Shown here one piece after another: positions 54,743 to 64,000 of a stretch of DNA of 64,000 nt (position 1 is the stretch's first letter; every line of letters starts with the position of its first letter). The DNA comes from Streptomyces diacarni (GTDB taxonomy: Bacteria > Actinomycetota > Actinomycetes > Streptomycetales > Streptomycetaceae), in the NCBI RefSeq assembly GCF_003323715.1, contig NZ_QOIN01000042.1, forward strand, positions 1 through 64,000. Direction: 5' to 3'. Below the pieces are notes generated by a model. That model did not search any database, was not told the DNA's origin, and saw nothing but the letters and a program-made list of their open reading frames with translations. The position numbers and the translations under genes were made by a program.

Positions 54743-55678
54743 ATGGGTGCGAGAACGCGGGGCCGCGTGGACGGCCTCCCCGACTGGGACCGCTGCGCGG
54801 TGATGGGTGTGGTCAACGTGACCCCCGATTCGTTCTCGGACGGGGGGCGCTGGTTCGACACCGGGACGGCGGTCAAGCACGGACTCGACCTGGTGGCCCA
54901 GGGCGCCGACCTCGTCGACGTCGGCGGTGAGTCCACTCGCCCCGGAGCCGCACGCGTGAGCGAGGACGAGGAGCTGCGCCGGGTGCTGCCCGTCGTGCGC
55001 GGGCTGGCCGGTGAGGGCGTCGTCGTCAGCGTCGACACGATGCGCGCCTCCGTGGCGGCACGGGCGCTGGAGGCGGGCGCCGTCCTCGTCAACGACGTCA
55101 GCGGCGGTCTCGCCGATCCCGCCATGGTGCCCGTCGTCGCCGAGGCCGGTGTGCCGTTCGTGGTGATGCACTGGCGCGGCCAGAGCATCGACATGAACAA
55201 CCGCGCCGTCTACACCGACGTGGTCGGCGAGGTCATCAGCGAGCTCGCGGGCTCGATACACCGCGCCGTGGACGGCGGCATCGACCCGGCCCGCGTCCTG
55301 CTCGATCCGGGCCTGGGCTTCGCCAAGCGCGCCGAGCACGACCTCGCCCTCGTCGCGGCGCTGGCCAGGATGCGGGCCGAACTGGACCGGCCGCTGCTCG
55401 TCGCCGCCTCCAGGAAGCGCTTCCTGGGCCGGGTGCTGGCCGATGACAAGGCCACGGCGCCGCCGCCCGCCAGGGAACGCGACGCCGCCACGGCCGCCGT
55501 CTCGGCGCTCGCCTCGCGCGAGGGGGCGTGGGCGGTACGGGTCCACGAGGTGCGCGCCAGTGCCGACGCCGTGCGCGTCGCGCGCGCCGTCGAGTCGGCC
55601 GCCGACGCGCTTCCGGACACCCTGGGACGGCAGGGGAAGACCCCGGAGGACCCGGACTCCGCGGAGGCACAGCGGTGA
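54743..55678 (+). CDS. folP: dihydropteroate synthase
   Basis: A 311-residue enzyme joining p-aminobenzoate to the pterin in folate synthesis, the sulfonamide target. GVVNVTPDSFSDGGRWFD (residues 22-39), DVGGESTRPGA near 60, VNDVSGG near 114 and LLDPGLGFAKRAEHD near 190 are present. The ATG is six bases after TACCCT. The C terminus has a short low-complexity tail overlapping the next gene. Confidence 0.95.
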   Translation: MGARTRGRVDGLPDWDRCAVMGVVNVTPDSFSDGGRWFDTGTAVKHGLDLVAQGADLVDVGGESTRPGAARVSEDEELRRVLPVVRGLAGEGVVVSVDTMRASVAARALEAGAVLVNDVSGGLADPAMVPVVAEAGVPFVVMHWRGQSIDMNNRAVYTDVVGEVISELAGSIHRAVDGGIDPARVLLDPGLGFAKRAEHDLALVAALARMRAELDRPLLVAASRKRFLGRVLADDKATAPPPARERDAATAAVSALASREGAWAVRVHEVRASADAVRVARAVESAADALPDTLGRQGKTPEDPDSAEAQR

Positions 55679-56202
55679 GCGGCACCGACACCGACATCGA
55701 GGCGGTCGACGCCGCCAACACCGCGCTCTACGACGCGATCGAGCGCGGCGATCTCGAGGCGCTGTCGGGCATGTGGCTCGGCGAGGGCGCCGACGACCCC
55801 GCGGACCCGGAAGGCGGCGAAGGCGAACACGGGGTCCGCGTCGTCCACCCCGGCTGGCCGGTGCTCACCGGGCGCGGCGAGGTGCTGCGCTCCTACGCCC
55901 TGATCATGGCGAACACCGACTACGTGCAGTTCTTCCTGACGGACACCGAGATCTCCGTGCTCGGCGACACCGCCCTGGTGAGCTGCACGGAGAACATCCT
56001 CTCCGGCGGCCCCGCCGAACAGGACGGTTCGGCCGGCCCCCTGGTGGGCGGACTCGTGGTGGCCACCAACGTCTTCCGCCGTACCGAGGGCGGGGAGTGG
56101 AGGCTGTGGTCCCACCACGGCTCGCCCGTCCTCGTCGAGCAGGACGAGGACGGCCCCGGCGAGGACGAGACAGACCTCGGCCAGGGCGACATCGAGCTCT
56201 GA
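55675..56202 (+). CDS. NTF2/SnoaL-like protein in the folate cluster
   Basis: A 175-residue protein with an NTF2-like fold: N-terminal helices (AVDAANTALYDAIERGDLEA), a central acidic insertion, then beta strands VVHPGWPVLTGRGEVLRSYA and WRLWSHHGSPVLVEQ. It overlaps folP by four bases (GTGA), so it is co-translated with a folate enzyme. No catalytic residues of known members can be assigned; the function is open. Confidence 0.88.
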   Translation: MSGTDTDIEAVDAANTALYDAIERGDLEALSGMWLGEGADDPADPEGGEGEHGVRVVHPGWPVLTGRGEVLRSYALIMANTDYVQFFLTDTEISVLGDTALVSCTENILSGGPAEQDGSAGPLVGGLVVATNVFRRTEGGEWRLWSHHGSPVLVEQDEDGPGEDETDLGQGDIEL

Positions 56203-56378
56203 GCCGCCCTCGTCGGCGGCCGTCACCTCCTGTGCGGGGATGGTCGGCCGGGAATGCGCGCGTGGGCTGTGACGCTGTGGGGTAGGCGGCGCCGCGAGCC
56301 GCCGAGTACGCGGGTAGATTCGATCCGGTGCCGCGGTAGGCCGGTACCGGACTCGTACGACCGACGGGAGTGATGCGC

Positions 56379-56738
56379 GTGGATCGCGTCGCACTGCGCG
56401 GCCTCACGGCGCGTGGGCATCACGGCGTGTTCAGCGAGGAGCGCGAGCGGGGGCAGACCTTCGTCGTGGACCTCGACATGGGCCTCGACACGCGCCCGGC
56501 CGCGACGGGAGACGACCTGTCCCGTACGGTCCACTACGGCGTCGTCGCCGAGGAGGTCGTCGCGGTGCTCGCGGGCGAACCCGTCGACCTGATCGAGACG
56601 CTCGCCCAGCGGATCGCCGACACCTGCCTGCGGCACGACGCCGTCCAGGAGGTCGAGGTGGTCGTCCACAAGCCGGAGGCGCCGATCACCGTCCCCTTCG
56701 AAGACGTGACCATCACTATCAAGCGGAGCCGCGCATGA
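56379..56738 (+). CDS. folB: dihydroneopterin aldolase
   Basis: A 119-residue enzyme converting dihydroneopterin to hydroxymethyl-dihydropterin. ALRGLTARGHHGVFSEERER (residues 5-24), VHYGVVAEEVV and ETLAQRIADTCL are family motifs. GTG 56379 is chosen because GGGAG lies eight bases upstream; ATG 56373 and GTG 56370 are alternatives. The stop overlaps the folK start (ATGA). Confidence 0.93.
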   Translation: MDRVALRGLTARGHHGVFSEERERGQTFVVDLDMGLDTRPAATGDDLSRTVHYGVVAEEVVAVLAGEPVDLIETLAQRIADTCLRHDAVQEVEVVVHKPEAPITVPFEDVTITIKRSRA

Positions 56739-57331
56739 CGCCGAACAGTGACCCGACCGTACAGCCGGTGCCCGCCTCGGTGGTGCAGCAGGTGGATGCG
56801 GCCGACACGACCCTGCACAATCCCAACACCGCGGTCCTGTCGCTGGGCAGCAACCTCGGCAACCGGCTGGAGTCCCTGCAGAGCGCCGTCGACGCGCTCG
56901 CGGACACCCCCGGGCTGAAGGTCAAGGCCGTCTCCCCGGTCTACGAGACCGAACCGTGGGGCGTCGAGACCGACAGCCAGCCCAGCTACTTCAACGCGAT
57001 CGTCGTCGTACGGACCACCCTGCCGCCCTCCTCGCTCCTGGAGCGCGGGCACGCCATCGAGGAGGCGCTGGAACGCACCCGCGACGAGCGCTGGGGCCCG
57101 CGGCCCATCGATGTGGACATCGTCGCCTACCAGGGCATCGTCTCCAACGACCCGCAGCTCACCCTGCCCCACCCGCGGGCCCACGAGCGCGCGTTCGTCC
57201 TCGTGCCCTGGCACGACATCGACCCGGCGGCGGAGGTTCCGGGCCACGGCGCGATCGAGGCCCTGCTCGCCTCCCTCGGCCGGGAGGGCATCACCGCCCG
57301 TCCCGACCTGGAACTCGTCCTGCCCTCCTGA
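56735..57331 (+). CDS. folK: 6-hydroxymethyl-7,8-dihydropterin pyrophosphokinase
   Basis: A 198-residue enzyme activating the pterin for FolP. After an N-terminal extension of about 30 residues, VLSLGSNLGNRLESLQSAV (34-52), VSPVYETEPWG (68-78), RWGPRPIDVDIV (121-132) and LPHPRAHERAFVLVP follow the family order. Translationally coupled to folB. Confidence 0.95.
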   Translation: MTPNSDPTVQPVPASVVQQVDAADTTLHNPNTAVLSLGSNLGNRLESLQSAVDALADTPGLKVKAVSPVYETEPWGVETDSQPSYFNAIVVVRTTLPPSSLLERGHAIEEALERTRDERWGPRPIDVDIVAYQGIVSNDPQLTLPHPRAHERAFVLVPWHDIDPAAEVPGHGAIEALLASLGREGITARPDLELVLPS

Positions 57332-57384
57332 GCGTTGGTGCCCGTGCCGAGGACGACACCGCACCTGCGCGAGGTGGAAGACCG

Positions 57385-57873
57385 ATGAACCAACTCCGAG
57401 TCCGCACCCTGGCGGCGCTCTTCGCCGTCGCCGGGGTGCTCTCGTGGGGCGCGGCGAGGCTCTGGGACTCGCTGGGCACGCTGCCGGGCGTCCCCGTCGC
57501 CGCCCCCATCGTGCTCGGCGCCATCGCGGCGGTCCTGCTGGCCACCGCGCTCTCGCTGCGCTCCAGGCTGAAGGCGCAGCGCGAGCGGGAGCCGGACGCC
57601 GAGGGCGTGGATCCGATGATGCCCGCCCGCGCCGCCCTCTTCGGCCAGGCGAGCGCCCTGGTCGCGGCACTGGTGTCCGGCATGTACGGCGGTGCGGGGC
57701 TGTTCCTGATCACCGAGCGCGCCGACGTGCCGGCCCGTGCGACCCAGTCCCTCTACGCGGGACTCTCCGTCGTCGCGGGCATCGCCGTGATAGCGGCCGC
57801 CGTCTACCTCGAACGCGTCTGCCGCCTTCCCGACGACGACGAGGACCACCGCCCGCCGACGGCCCGCGCGTAG
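57385..57873 (+). CDS. DUF3180 membrane protein
   Basis: A 162-residue membrane protein with four helices (about residues 8-28, 38-58, 82-104 and 120-140), typical of the actinobacterial DUF3180 family that follows folK. GAGGTGGAAG precedes the ATG. Function unknown. Confidence 0.87.
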   Translation: MNQLRVRTLAALFAVAGVLSWGAARLWDSLGTLPGVPVAAPIVLGAIAAVLLATALSLRSRLKAQREREPDAEGVDPMMPARAALFGQASALVAALVSGMYGGAGLFLITERADVPARATQSLYAGLSVVAGIAVIAAAVYLERVCRLPDDDEDHRPPTARA

Positions 57874-57889
57874 CGGCCCGCCGGGCACT

Positions 57890-57920
57890 CCGCACAGCGC
57901 CCCCGCCGGGCGCTGTGCGG
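57890..57920. terminator. bidirectional terminator between the folate operon and folE
   Basis: A perfect 13-bp stem (CCGCACAGCGCCC with its complement) and a 5-base loop lies between convergent stop codons. Confidence 0.85.
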
Positions 57921-57997
57921 GCCCGGAGCGCTCCGCGGCCCTCGTCGAGCAGCCGGCGGCCGCGTCACGAGCCGGCCCCTACGTCCCGAGCCGGCGG

Positions 57998-58603
57998 CTA
58001 CTTGGCCAGGATCAGGCTCATGGCCTCGGCGCGAGTGGTGGCGTCGCGGAGCTGCCCGCGGACCGCCGACGTCGTCGTCTTGGCCCCCGGCTTGCGCACC
58101 CCGCGCACCGACATGCACATGTGCTCGCACTCGATGACGACGATCACCCCGCGCGGCTCCAGTATCCGCATCAGCGAGTCGGCGATCTGGGTGGTCAGCC
58201 GCTCCTGCACCTGCGGACGGCGGGCGAACACGTCGACCAGCCTGGCCAGCTTCGACAGGCCGGTGATCTTGCCGCTGGCGGCGGGGATGTAGCCCACGTG
58301 CGCCACGCCGTGGAACGGCAGCAGGTGGTGCTCGCACTGGCTGACGACCTCGATGTCCTTGACCAGGACGAGCTCGTCGTGGCCCAGGTCGAACGTCGTC
58401 GTCAGCACGTCCTCGGGGCGCTGGCGCAGCCCCGCGAACATCTCGCGGTACGCCCGCGCCACCCGCGCCGGGGTCTCCAGCAGCCCCTCGCGGTCGGGGT
58501 CCTCACCGACCGCGATGAGGAGCTCGCGTACGGCGTTCTCGGCGCGCTTCTCGTCGAACTCGCCTATCGGGCTGGCCCCGTCCAGGGTCACCGGGTCGGT
58601 CAT
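57998..58603 (-). CDS. folE: GTP cyclohydrolase I
   Basis: A 201-residue enzyme opening the folate pathway by converting GTP to dihydroneopterin triphosphate. Zinc and substrate motifs [18 protein letters not shown] (about residues 90-107) and [20 protein letters not shown] (about 154-173) are intact. A GAGGG site lies six bases before the ATG. It is downstream of ftsH but separated by a strong terminator. Confidence 0.96.
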   Translation of the reverse strand: MTDPVTLDGASPIGEFDEKRAENAVRELLIAVGEDPDREGLLETPARVARAYREMFAGLRQRPEDVLTTTFDLGHDELVLVKDIEVVSQCEHHLLPFHGVAHVGYIPAASGKITGLSKLARLVDVFARRPQVQERLTTQIADSLMRILEPRGVIVVIECEHMCMSVRGVRKPGAKTTTSAVRGQLRDATTRAEAMSLILAK

Positions 58604-58668
58604 GTGGTCCCTCGTTCCTTCACTCGCGCAGGGGGCTCTACCTCAGCCCTTGCGTGCACACAGCGGAA

Positions 58669-58705
58669 AGCCGCGCCCCTCGACGTTAACGCGAGGGGCG
58701 CGGCT
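58669..58705 (-). terminator. ftsH terminator
   Basis: A perfect 14-bp stem (AGCCGCGCCCCTCG with its complement) and a 9-base loop, followed on the minus strand by a short T run, lies 51 bases after the ftsH stop. Confidence 0.85.
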
Positions 58706-58756
58706 GTCATTCCGCCGGTGGTCTCCCGGGCGCGGGGCTACCCCGCCGACCTGGGA

Positions 58757-60814
<2,058 letters not shown>

Positions 60815-60853
60815 AGTGAGTTGAAAAGCCTGACCTTCGGACGGTACCCCAGC

Positions 60854-60884
60854 ATTGTCACCCGGCGCCGCCGAGGACGGTCAA
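60854..60884 (-). promoter_or_regulatory. candidate ftsH promoter, TTGACC-19-GACAAT
   Basis: On the minus strand TTGACC (60879-60884) and GACAAT (60854-60859) are 19 bases apart, predicting a leader of about 33 bases before the GTG. The spacing is long, so confidence is moderate. Confidence 0.4.
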
Positions 60885-61010
60885 CCACACCGTCCTCCGC
60901 ACGTCCAACGAGGGGAACCGTCCCTGTGTTCCCGGTCCGGAATCCCGTGCGGAGCGCCGGGGATTCGCGAGCCGAAAGCCTGTACGAGCCGAACATCTGC
61001 ACGAACTGCG

Positions 61011-61565
61011 TCAGCCGCCGTAGACGTGCGGGGCGAGCGTGCCGACGAAGGGGAGGTTGCGGTACTTCTCCGCGTAGTCCAGCCCGTAGCCGACGACGAA
61101 CTCGTTGGGGATGTCGAACCCCACCCACTTCACGTCGATCGCCACCTTGGCCGCGTCCGGCTTGCGCAGCAGCGTGCACACGTTGAGCGAGGCGGGCTCG
61201 CGCGAGCCGAGGTTCGACAGCAGCCACGACAGCGTCAGGCCCGAGTCGATGATGTCCTCGACGATCAGGACGTGCCTGCCCTTGATGTCGGTGTCCAGGT
61301 CCTTGAGGATGCGGACCACCCCCGAGGACTGGGTTCCGGCTCCGTAGGAGGAGACCGCCATCCAGTCCATCGTCGCCGGGGTGGACAGCGTCCGCGCCAG
61401 GTCCGCCATCACCATGACCGCGCCCTTGAGCACCCCGACCAGCAGCAGGTCCTTGCCCGCGTACTCCGCGTCGATCCGTGCGGCCAGCTCGGCCAGCTTC
61501 GCGTCGATCTCTTCCTTGCTGACCAGCACCGACTCCAGGTCCGTGCCCATGTCTTTCTCGTCCAC
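61011..61565 (-). CDS. hpt: hypoxanthine phosphoribosyltransferase
   Basis: A 184-residue purine salvage enzyme making IMP/GMP from hypoxanthine/guanine and PRPP. The PRPP motif [19 protein letters not shown] is near residues 98-116, and [16 protein letters not shown] and [20 protein letters not shown] are present. The GTG start is used; ATG at MGTDLESV five codons later is an alternative. It lies between tilS and ftsH on the same strand, a widely conserved order. Confidence 0.96.
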   Translation of the reverse strand: MDEKDMGTDLESVLVSKEEIDAKLAELAARIDAEYAGKDLLLVGVLKGAVMVMADLARTLSTPATMDWMAVSSYGAGTQSSGVVRILKDLDTDIKGRHVLIVEDIIDSGLTLSWLLSNLGSREPASLNVCTLLRKPDAAKVAIDVKWVGFDIPNEFVVGYGLDYAEKYRNLPFVGTLAPHVYGG

Positions 61566-61652
61566 CCGTGCCGCTCTCGCTCGTCGAGTCCGCCAAGGTC
61601 CCGACCCGCCGGGAGACCGGACGGTCGACCCGGGTGGGTGCCGGGACGCCGG

Positions 61653-63038
61653 TCAGTTCGGTGAGCCGTGCCGAATGACCAGTCTGCCACCCTGCCGTGC
61701 GACCTCCACACGCCCGGGGAGGTTCAGCGCCCGCTGGCCGCGCCAGGCGGTCAACAGCCGGTCCATCTCCTCGATGTGCCGGGCGAAGAGGGAGCCGGGG
61801 GGCGAGCCCGCCTCGATGGCCGCCCGGCGCAGCACCCGGCGGCGCACCGCGGGCGGCAGCGCGAACAGCCGCGCGACATCCAGTTCCACGCGTACGTCCG
61901 ATCCGGCGACGGGGTCGCCCGGCTGCGCGGTCACGGACCGCACCACCGCGCCCGCCGCCGCGTCGGAGCCGGCCTGCGGCCCGCACACCGCCACCGGGTC
62001 CGCCTCGGCACGGGGCCCCGGCGCCGCTCCCGGCACGTCCTCGGCGCGGGGCACGGGCGCCGCCTGGCAGGTGTCCTCGAAGCGGCCCACGGGCGCCGCG
62101 TCGCCGGTGTCCTCGGGCGAGGCGGCCTGCTGCGGTGTGCGCAGGACCGCCCGCTCGGCGTCGTCCGTCCAGGCGTCCAGCGCGTCGGCGTCGTCACGGG
62201 AGAGCTGGGCCGTGCGCGCCAGCGCCTCGATCACGCCCTTGCCGAGCGCCTTCTCCAGCGCGGGCAGCGCCTCGTGGCGCACCCGGGAGCGGGTGTAGGC
62301 GGGGTCCGCGTTGTGCGGGTCGTCCCAGACCGGGAGCGACTGGACCATGCACGCCTTGCGGGTGGTCTGGCGGTCCACACCCAAGAACGGGCGCCGGTAG
62401 CGGCCCTGCGGCCCGGAGACCGCGGCCATGCCGGACAGCGAGCGGGTGCCGGAGCCGCGCGCCAGGCCGAGCAGCACCGTCTCGGCCTGGTCGTCGCGCG
62501 TGTGCCCCAGCAGGACGGCGGCCGCGCCGTGCCGCTCGGCGACCTCGTCGAGCGCGGCGTAGCGGGCCTCGCGCGCGGCCGCCTCGGGCCCGGTGCTGGT
62601 ACGTGCGATCCGCACGGCGACCGACTCGACGGGGGCCAGGCCGAGGTCGGTGAGGCGGCCCGCGACGTCCTCGGCGCGCTCGGCGGAGCCGGCCTGGAGG
62701 CCGTGGTCGACCGTGACGCCTCCCGCACGCACGCCGAGGCGGGGGGCCTCGAAGGCGAGCGCCGACGCGAGCGCCATCGAGTCGGCGCCGCCGGAGCAGG
62801 CCACCAGGACGAGCGGCGGCAGCGGCTCGGCGGGGGCGGCGGCGCGGGGTGTGGGGGCCGTCGGGGCCGAGGCCGCGGGGACCGCTGCGGTGGGGGCCGT
62901 CGCCGCGGGGCCTGCGGCGGGGGCGGCGCCGCCCGCGGCGGCCACCTGCCCGGCCTGCGGGCCGGGGACGCTGAGCACGTCGTGGAGTGTGCGGCGTACC
63001 GCCAGGCGTATCGCGGCGACCGCGGGGTGGGGACCCAT
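61653..63038 (-). CDS. tilS: tRNA(Ile)-lysidine synthetase
   Basis: A 461-residue N-type PP-loop ATPase that modifies the wobble C of tRNA-Ile(CAU). The P-loop [12 protein letters not shown] is near residue 82, [11 protein letters not shown] near 108, and [22 protein letters not shown] and RPFLGVDR follow. Two low-complexity Ala/Pro-rich insertions are seen, one before the P-loop (about 30-72) and one in the C-terminal half (about 300-365). A GAGGAAGTG site precedes the ATG. Confidence 0.93.
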   Translation of the reverse strand: MGPHPAVAAIRLAVRRTLHDVLSVPGPQAGQVAAAGGAAPAAGPAATAPTAAVPAASAPTAPTPRAAAPAEPLPPLVLVACSGGADSMALASALAFEAPRLGVRAGGVTVDHGLQAGSAERAEDVAGRLTDLGLAPVESVAVRIARTSTGPEAAAREARYAALDEVAERHGAAAVLLGHTRDDQAETVLLGLARGSGTRSLSGMAAVSGPQGRYRRPFLGVDRQTTRKACMVQSLPVWDDPHNADPAYTRSRVRHEALPALEKALGKGVIEALARTAQLSRDDADALDAWTDDAERAVLRTPQQAASPEDTGDAAPVGRFEDTCQAAPVPRAEDVPGAAPGPRAEADPVAVCGPQAGSDAAAGAVVRSVTAQPGDPVAGSDVRVELDVARLFALPPAVRRRVLRRAAIEAGSPPGSLFARHIEEMDRLLTAWRGQRALNLPGRVEVARQGGRLVIRHGSPN

Positions 63039-63280
63039 GTCCGATTCACTTCCTCGTCAAGGATCTGCGCCTACACCGCGGGTGGGGGCTCCGCGGTACT
63101 CGGGGCGCTTGGGGGGAGTTGAAGGCCGACTCTTATCACGCTGAGTATGCTGATGGTGACAGAGACGAACCGGGTTACCCGAGCATCGCACGCGTGCCCC
63201 GCCCACACGGTCCCTCGGAAGAGTGATTGGAACAGCGTCCGAAGCGCCCCCCGGCGCCTCGCCCGGCCCTCACTCAGCCC
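63039..63280. other. gap between the metalloprotease and tilS genes
   Basis: A 242-base region without a gene or a clear terminator; it must contain the tilS promoter, but no convincing hexamer pair was found. Confidence 0.4.
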
Positions 63281-64000
63281 TCACTCGGCCTTGCGGTGCA
63301 CCCGCGCGATCCACTCGGCGGGCTCGGCGATCTCCGCCTTCGTCGGCAGGGTGTTCGGGGAGGTCCACACCCGGTTGAACCCCTCCATGCCCACCTCGTC
63401 CACCACGGCGCGCACGAACCGTTCCCCGTCCCGGTACTGGCGCAGCTTCGCGTCCAGGCCCAGCAGCTTGCGCAGCGCCAGATCGAGGCGGCTCGCACCG
63501 GTCGCACGGCGCTTTTGGAACTTCTCCCGGATCTCGGTGACCGACGGGACGACCTGCGGCCCCACCCCGTCCATCACGTAGTCGGCGTGCCCCTCCAGCA
63601 GCGACATCACGGCCGTCAGCCGGCCGAGGACCTCGCGCTGGGCCGGGGTCTGCACCAGCTCGACGAGGCTGGGCTTCTCCTCCGCGCCGGACTCGGACCC
63701 CGGCTCGCCCTCACCCGGCTTGCCGCCGCTCAGCGCCTGCGCGGCCTCCCTGATCCGCTCCACCAGCGTGGTGGGGTCGATATCGGTCTGCTCCAGAAAC
63801 GCCTGGATCTCCATCCGCAGATGGTCACGGAGCCACGGCACGGCCGTGAACTGCGTACGGTGCGTCTCCTCGTGCAGGCACACCCACAGCCGGAAGTCGT
63901 GCGGGTCCACCTTCAGCTCCCGCTCGACGCTCACGATGTTCGGCGCCACCAGCAGCAGGCGGCCACCGCCATCGGCACCGCCCGGCAGGTCACGGCCCGC
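63281..64000 (-). CDS. zinc-dependent metalloprotease, DUF2342 family (5'-truncated by the window)
   Basis: The C-terminal 239 codons of an open frame that continues beyond the right edge. The HExxH zinc motif lies in CLHEETHRTQF about 46 residues in; a downstream EGHADYVMDGVG holds the third ligand region. This matches the actinobacterial family annotated as zinc-dependent metalloprotease or F420-biosynthesis-associated protein. The frame is open to base 64000, so the start is outside. It is upstream of tilS on the same strand. Confidence 0.88.
   Translation of the reverse strand, partial: AGRDLPGGADGGGRLLLVAPNIVSVERELKVDPHDFRLWVCLHEETHRTQFTAVPWLRDHLRMEIQAFLEQTDIDPTTLVERIREAAQALSGGKPGEGEPGSESGAEEKPSLVELVQTPAQREVLGRLTAVMSLLEGHADYVMDGVGPQVVPSVTEIREKFQKRRATGASRLDLALRKLLGLDAKLRQYRDGERFVRAVVDEVGMEGFNRVWTSPNTLPTKAEIAEPAEWIARVHRKAE

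Overview
The window is a chromosomal core segment of a Streptomyces-type actinomycete. The evidence is very high G+C, strong third-position GC bias with long shadow frames on the opposite strand, many GTG starts, and a set of actinobacterial markers: Lsr2, ClpC with ClgR-like boxes, a RadA-DisA pair, orphan NuoD-like and NACHT proteins, and rrn leader sequence typical of Streptomyces. No phage, insertion sequence, CRISPR array or tRNA gene was seen. About 56 protein genes are called; the last one runs off the right edge.

Layout. 1-420: the start of an rRNA operon transcribed leftwards (promoters and pre-16S leader; the rRNA genes lie outside). 425-9514: an orphan sensor kinase, a DedA protein, proC, an ABC-2 exporter, and an ArsR / coiled-coil / MMPL exporter operon. 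9635-15300: ilvD, tetR, a sugar-phosphate-isomerase-like gene, ppx/gppA and a cysteine-rich protein. 15367-22325: a sigma-like membrane protein, radA, disA (c-di-AMP synthesis), a secreted-domain protein and mutY. 22551-25831: an MFS exporter divergent from its likely TetR repressor, and an M23 endopeptidase. 26268-33865: a NACHT NTPase, clpC, lsr2, N-acetylglutamate synthase, a BlaI-type repressor and a 56-residue membrane protein. 33984-41613: a tightly overlapped cofactor operon (DUF2520 protein, panC, nadB, nadC, coaX) joining pantothenate/CoA and NAD synthesis. 41738-50096: an ArsR-type regulator with a clear operator, a NarL-type two-component system, a MidA-like methyltransferase, and a betaine-type ABC importer with its ATPase divergent from two permeases and a binding lipoprotein. 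50161-54674: a coiled-coil membrane protein, an orphan NuoD-like protein and two PH-domain membrane proteins. 54743-64000: folate genes (folP, an NTF2-like gene, folB, folK, DUF3180) converging on folE, ftsH, hpt, tilS and a partial zinc metalloprotease.

Two themes run across the window. First, about sixteen genes begin 6-7 bases after a TANNNT-like -10 element, which suggests leaderless mRNAs. Second, several regulators are preceded by palindromes that look like autoregulatory operators: the nested pair between the MFS gene and tetR, the 12-bp repeat before the ArsR gene at 41738, the GTGTAAGA repeat before the ArsR gene at 8841, and two ClgR-like boxes upstream of clpC. The most unusual items are the NACHT protein, the sigma/zinc-finger/membrane fusion, the orphan NuoD near a MidA-type methyltransferase, and the repeat-bearing orphan kinase that abuts the rrn promoter.
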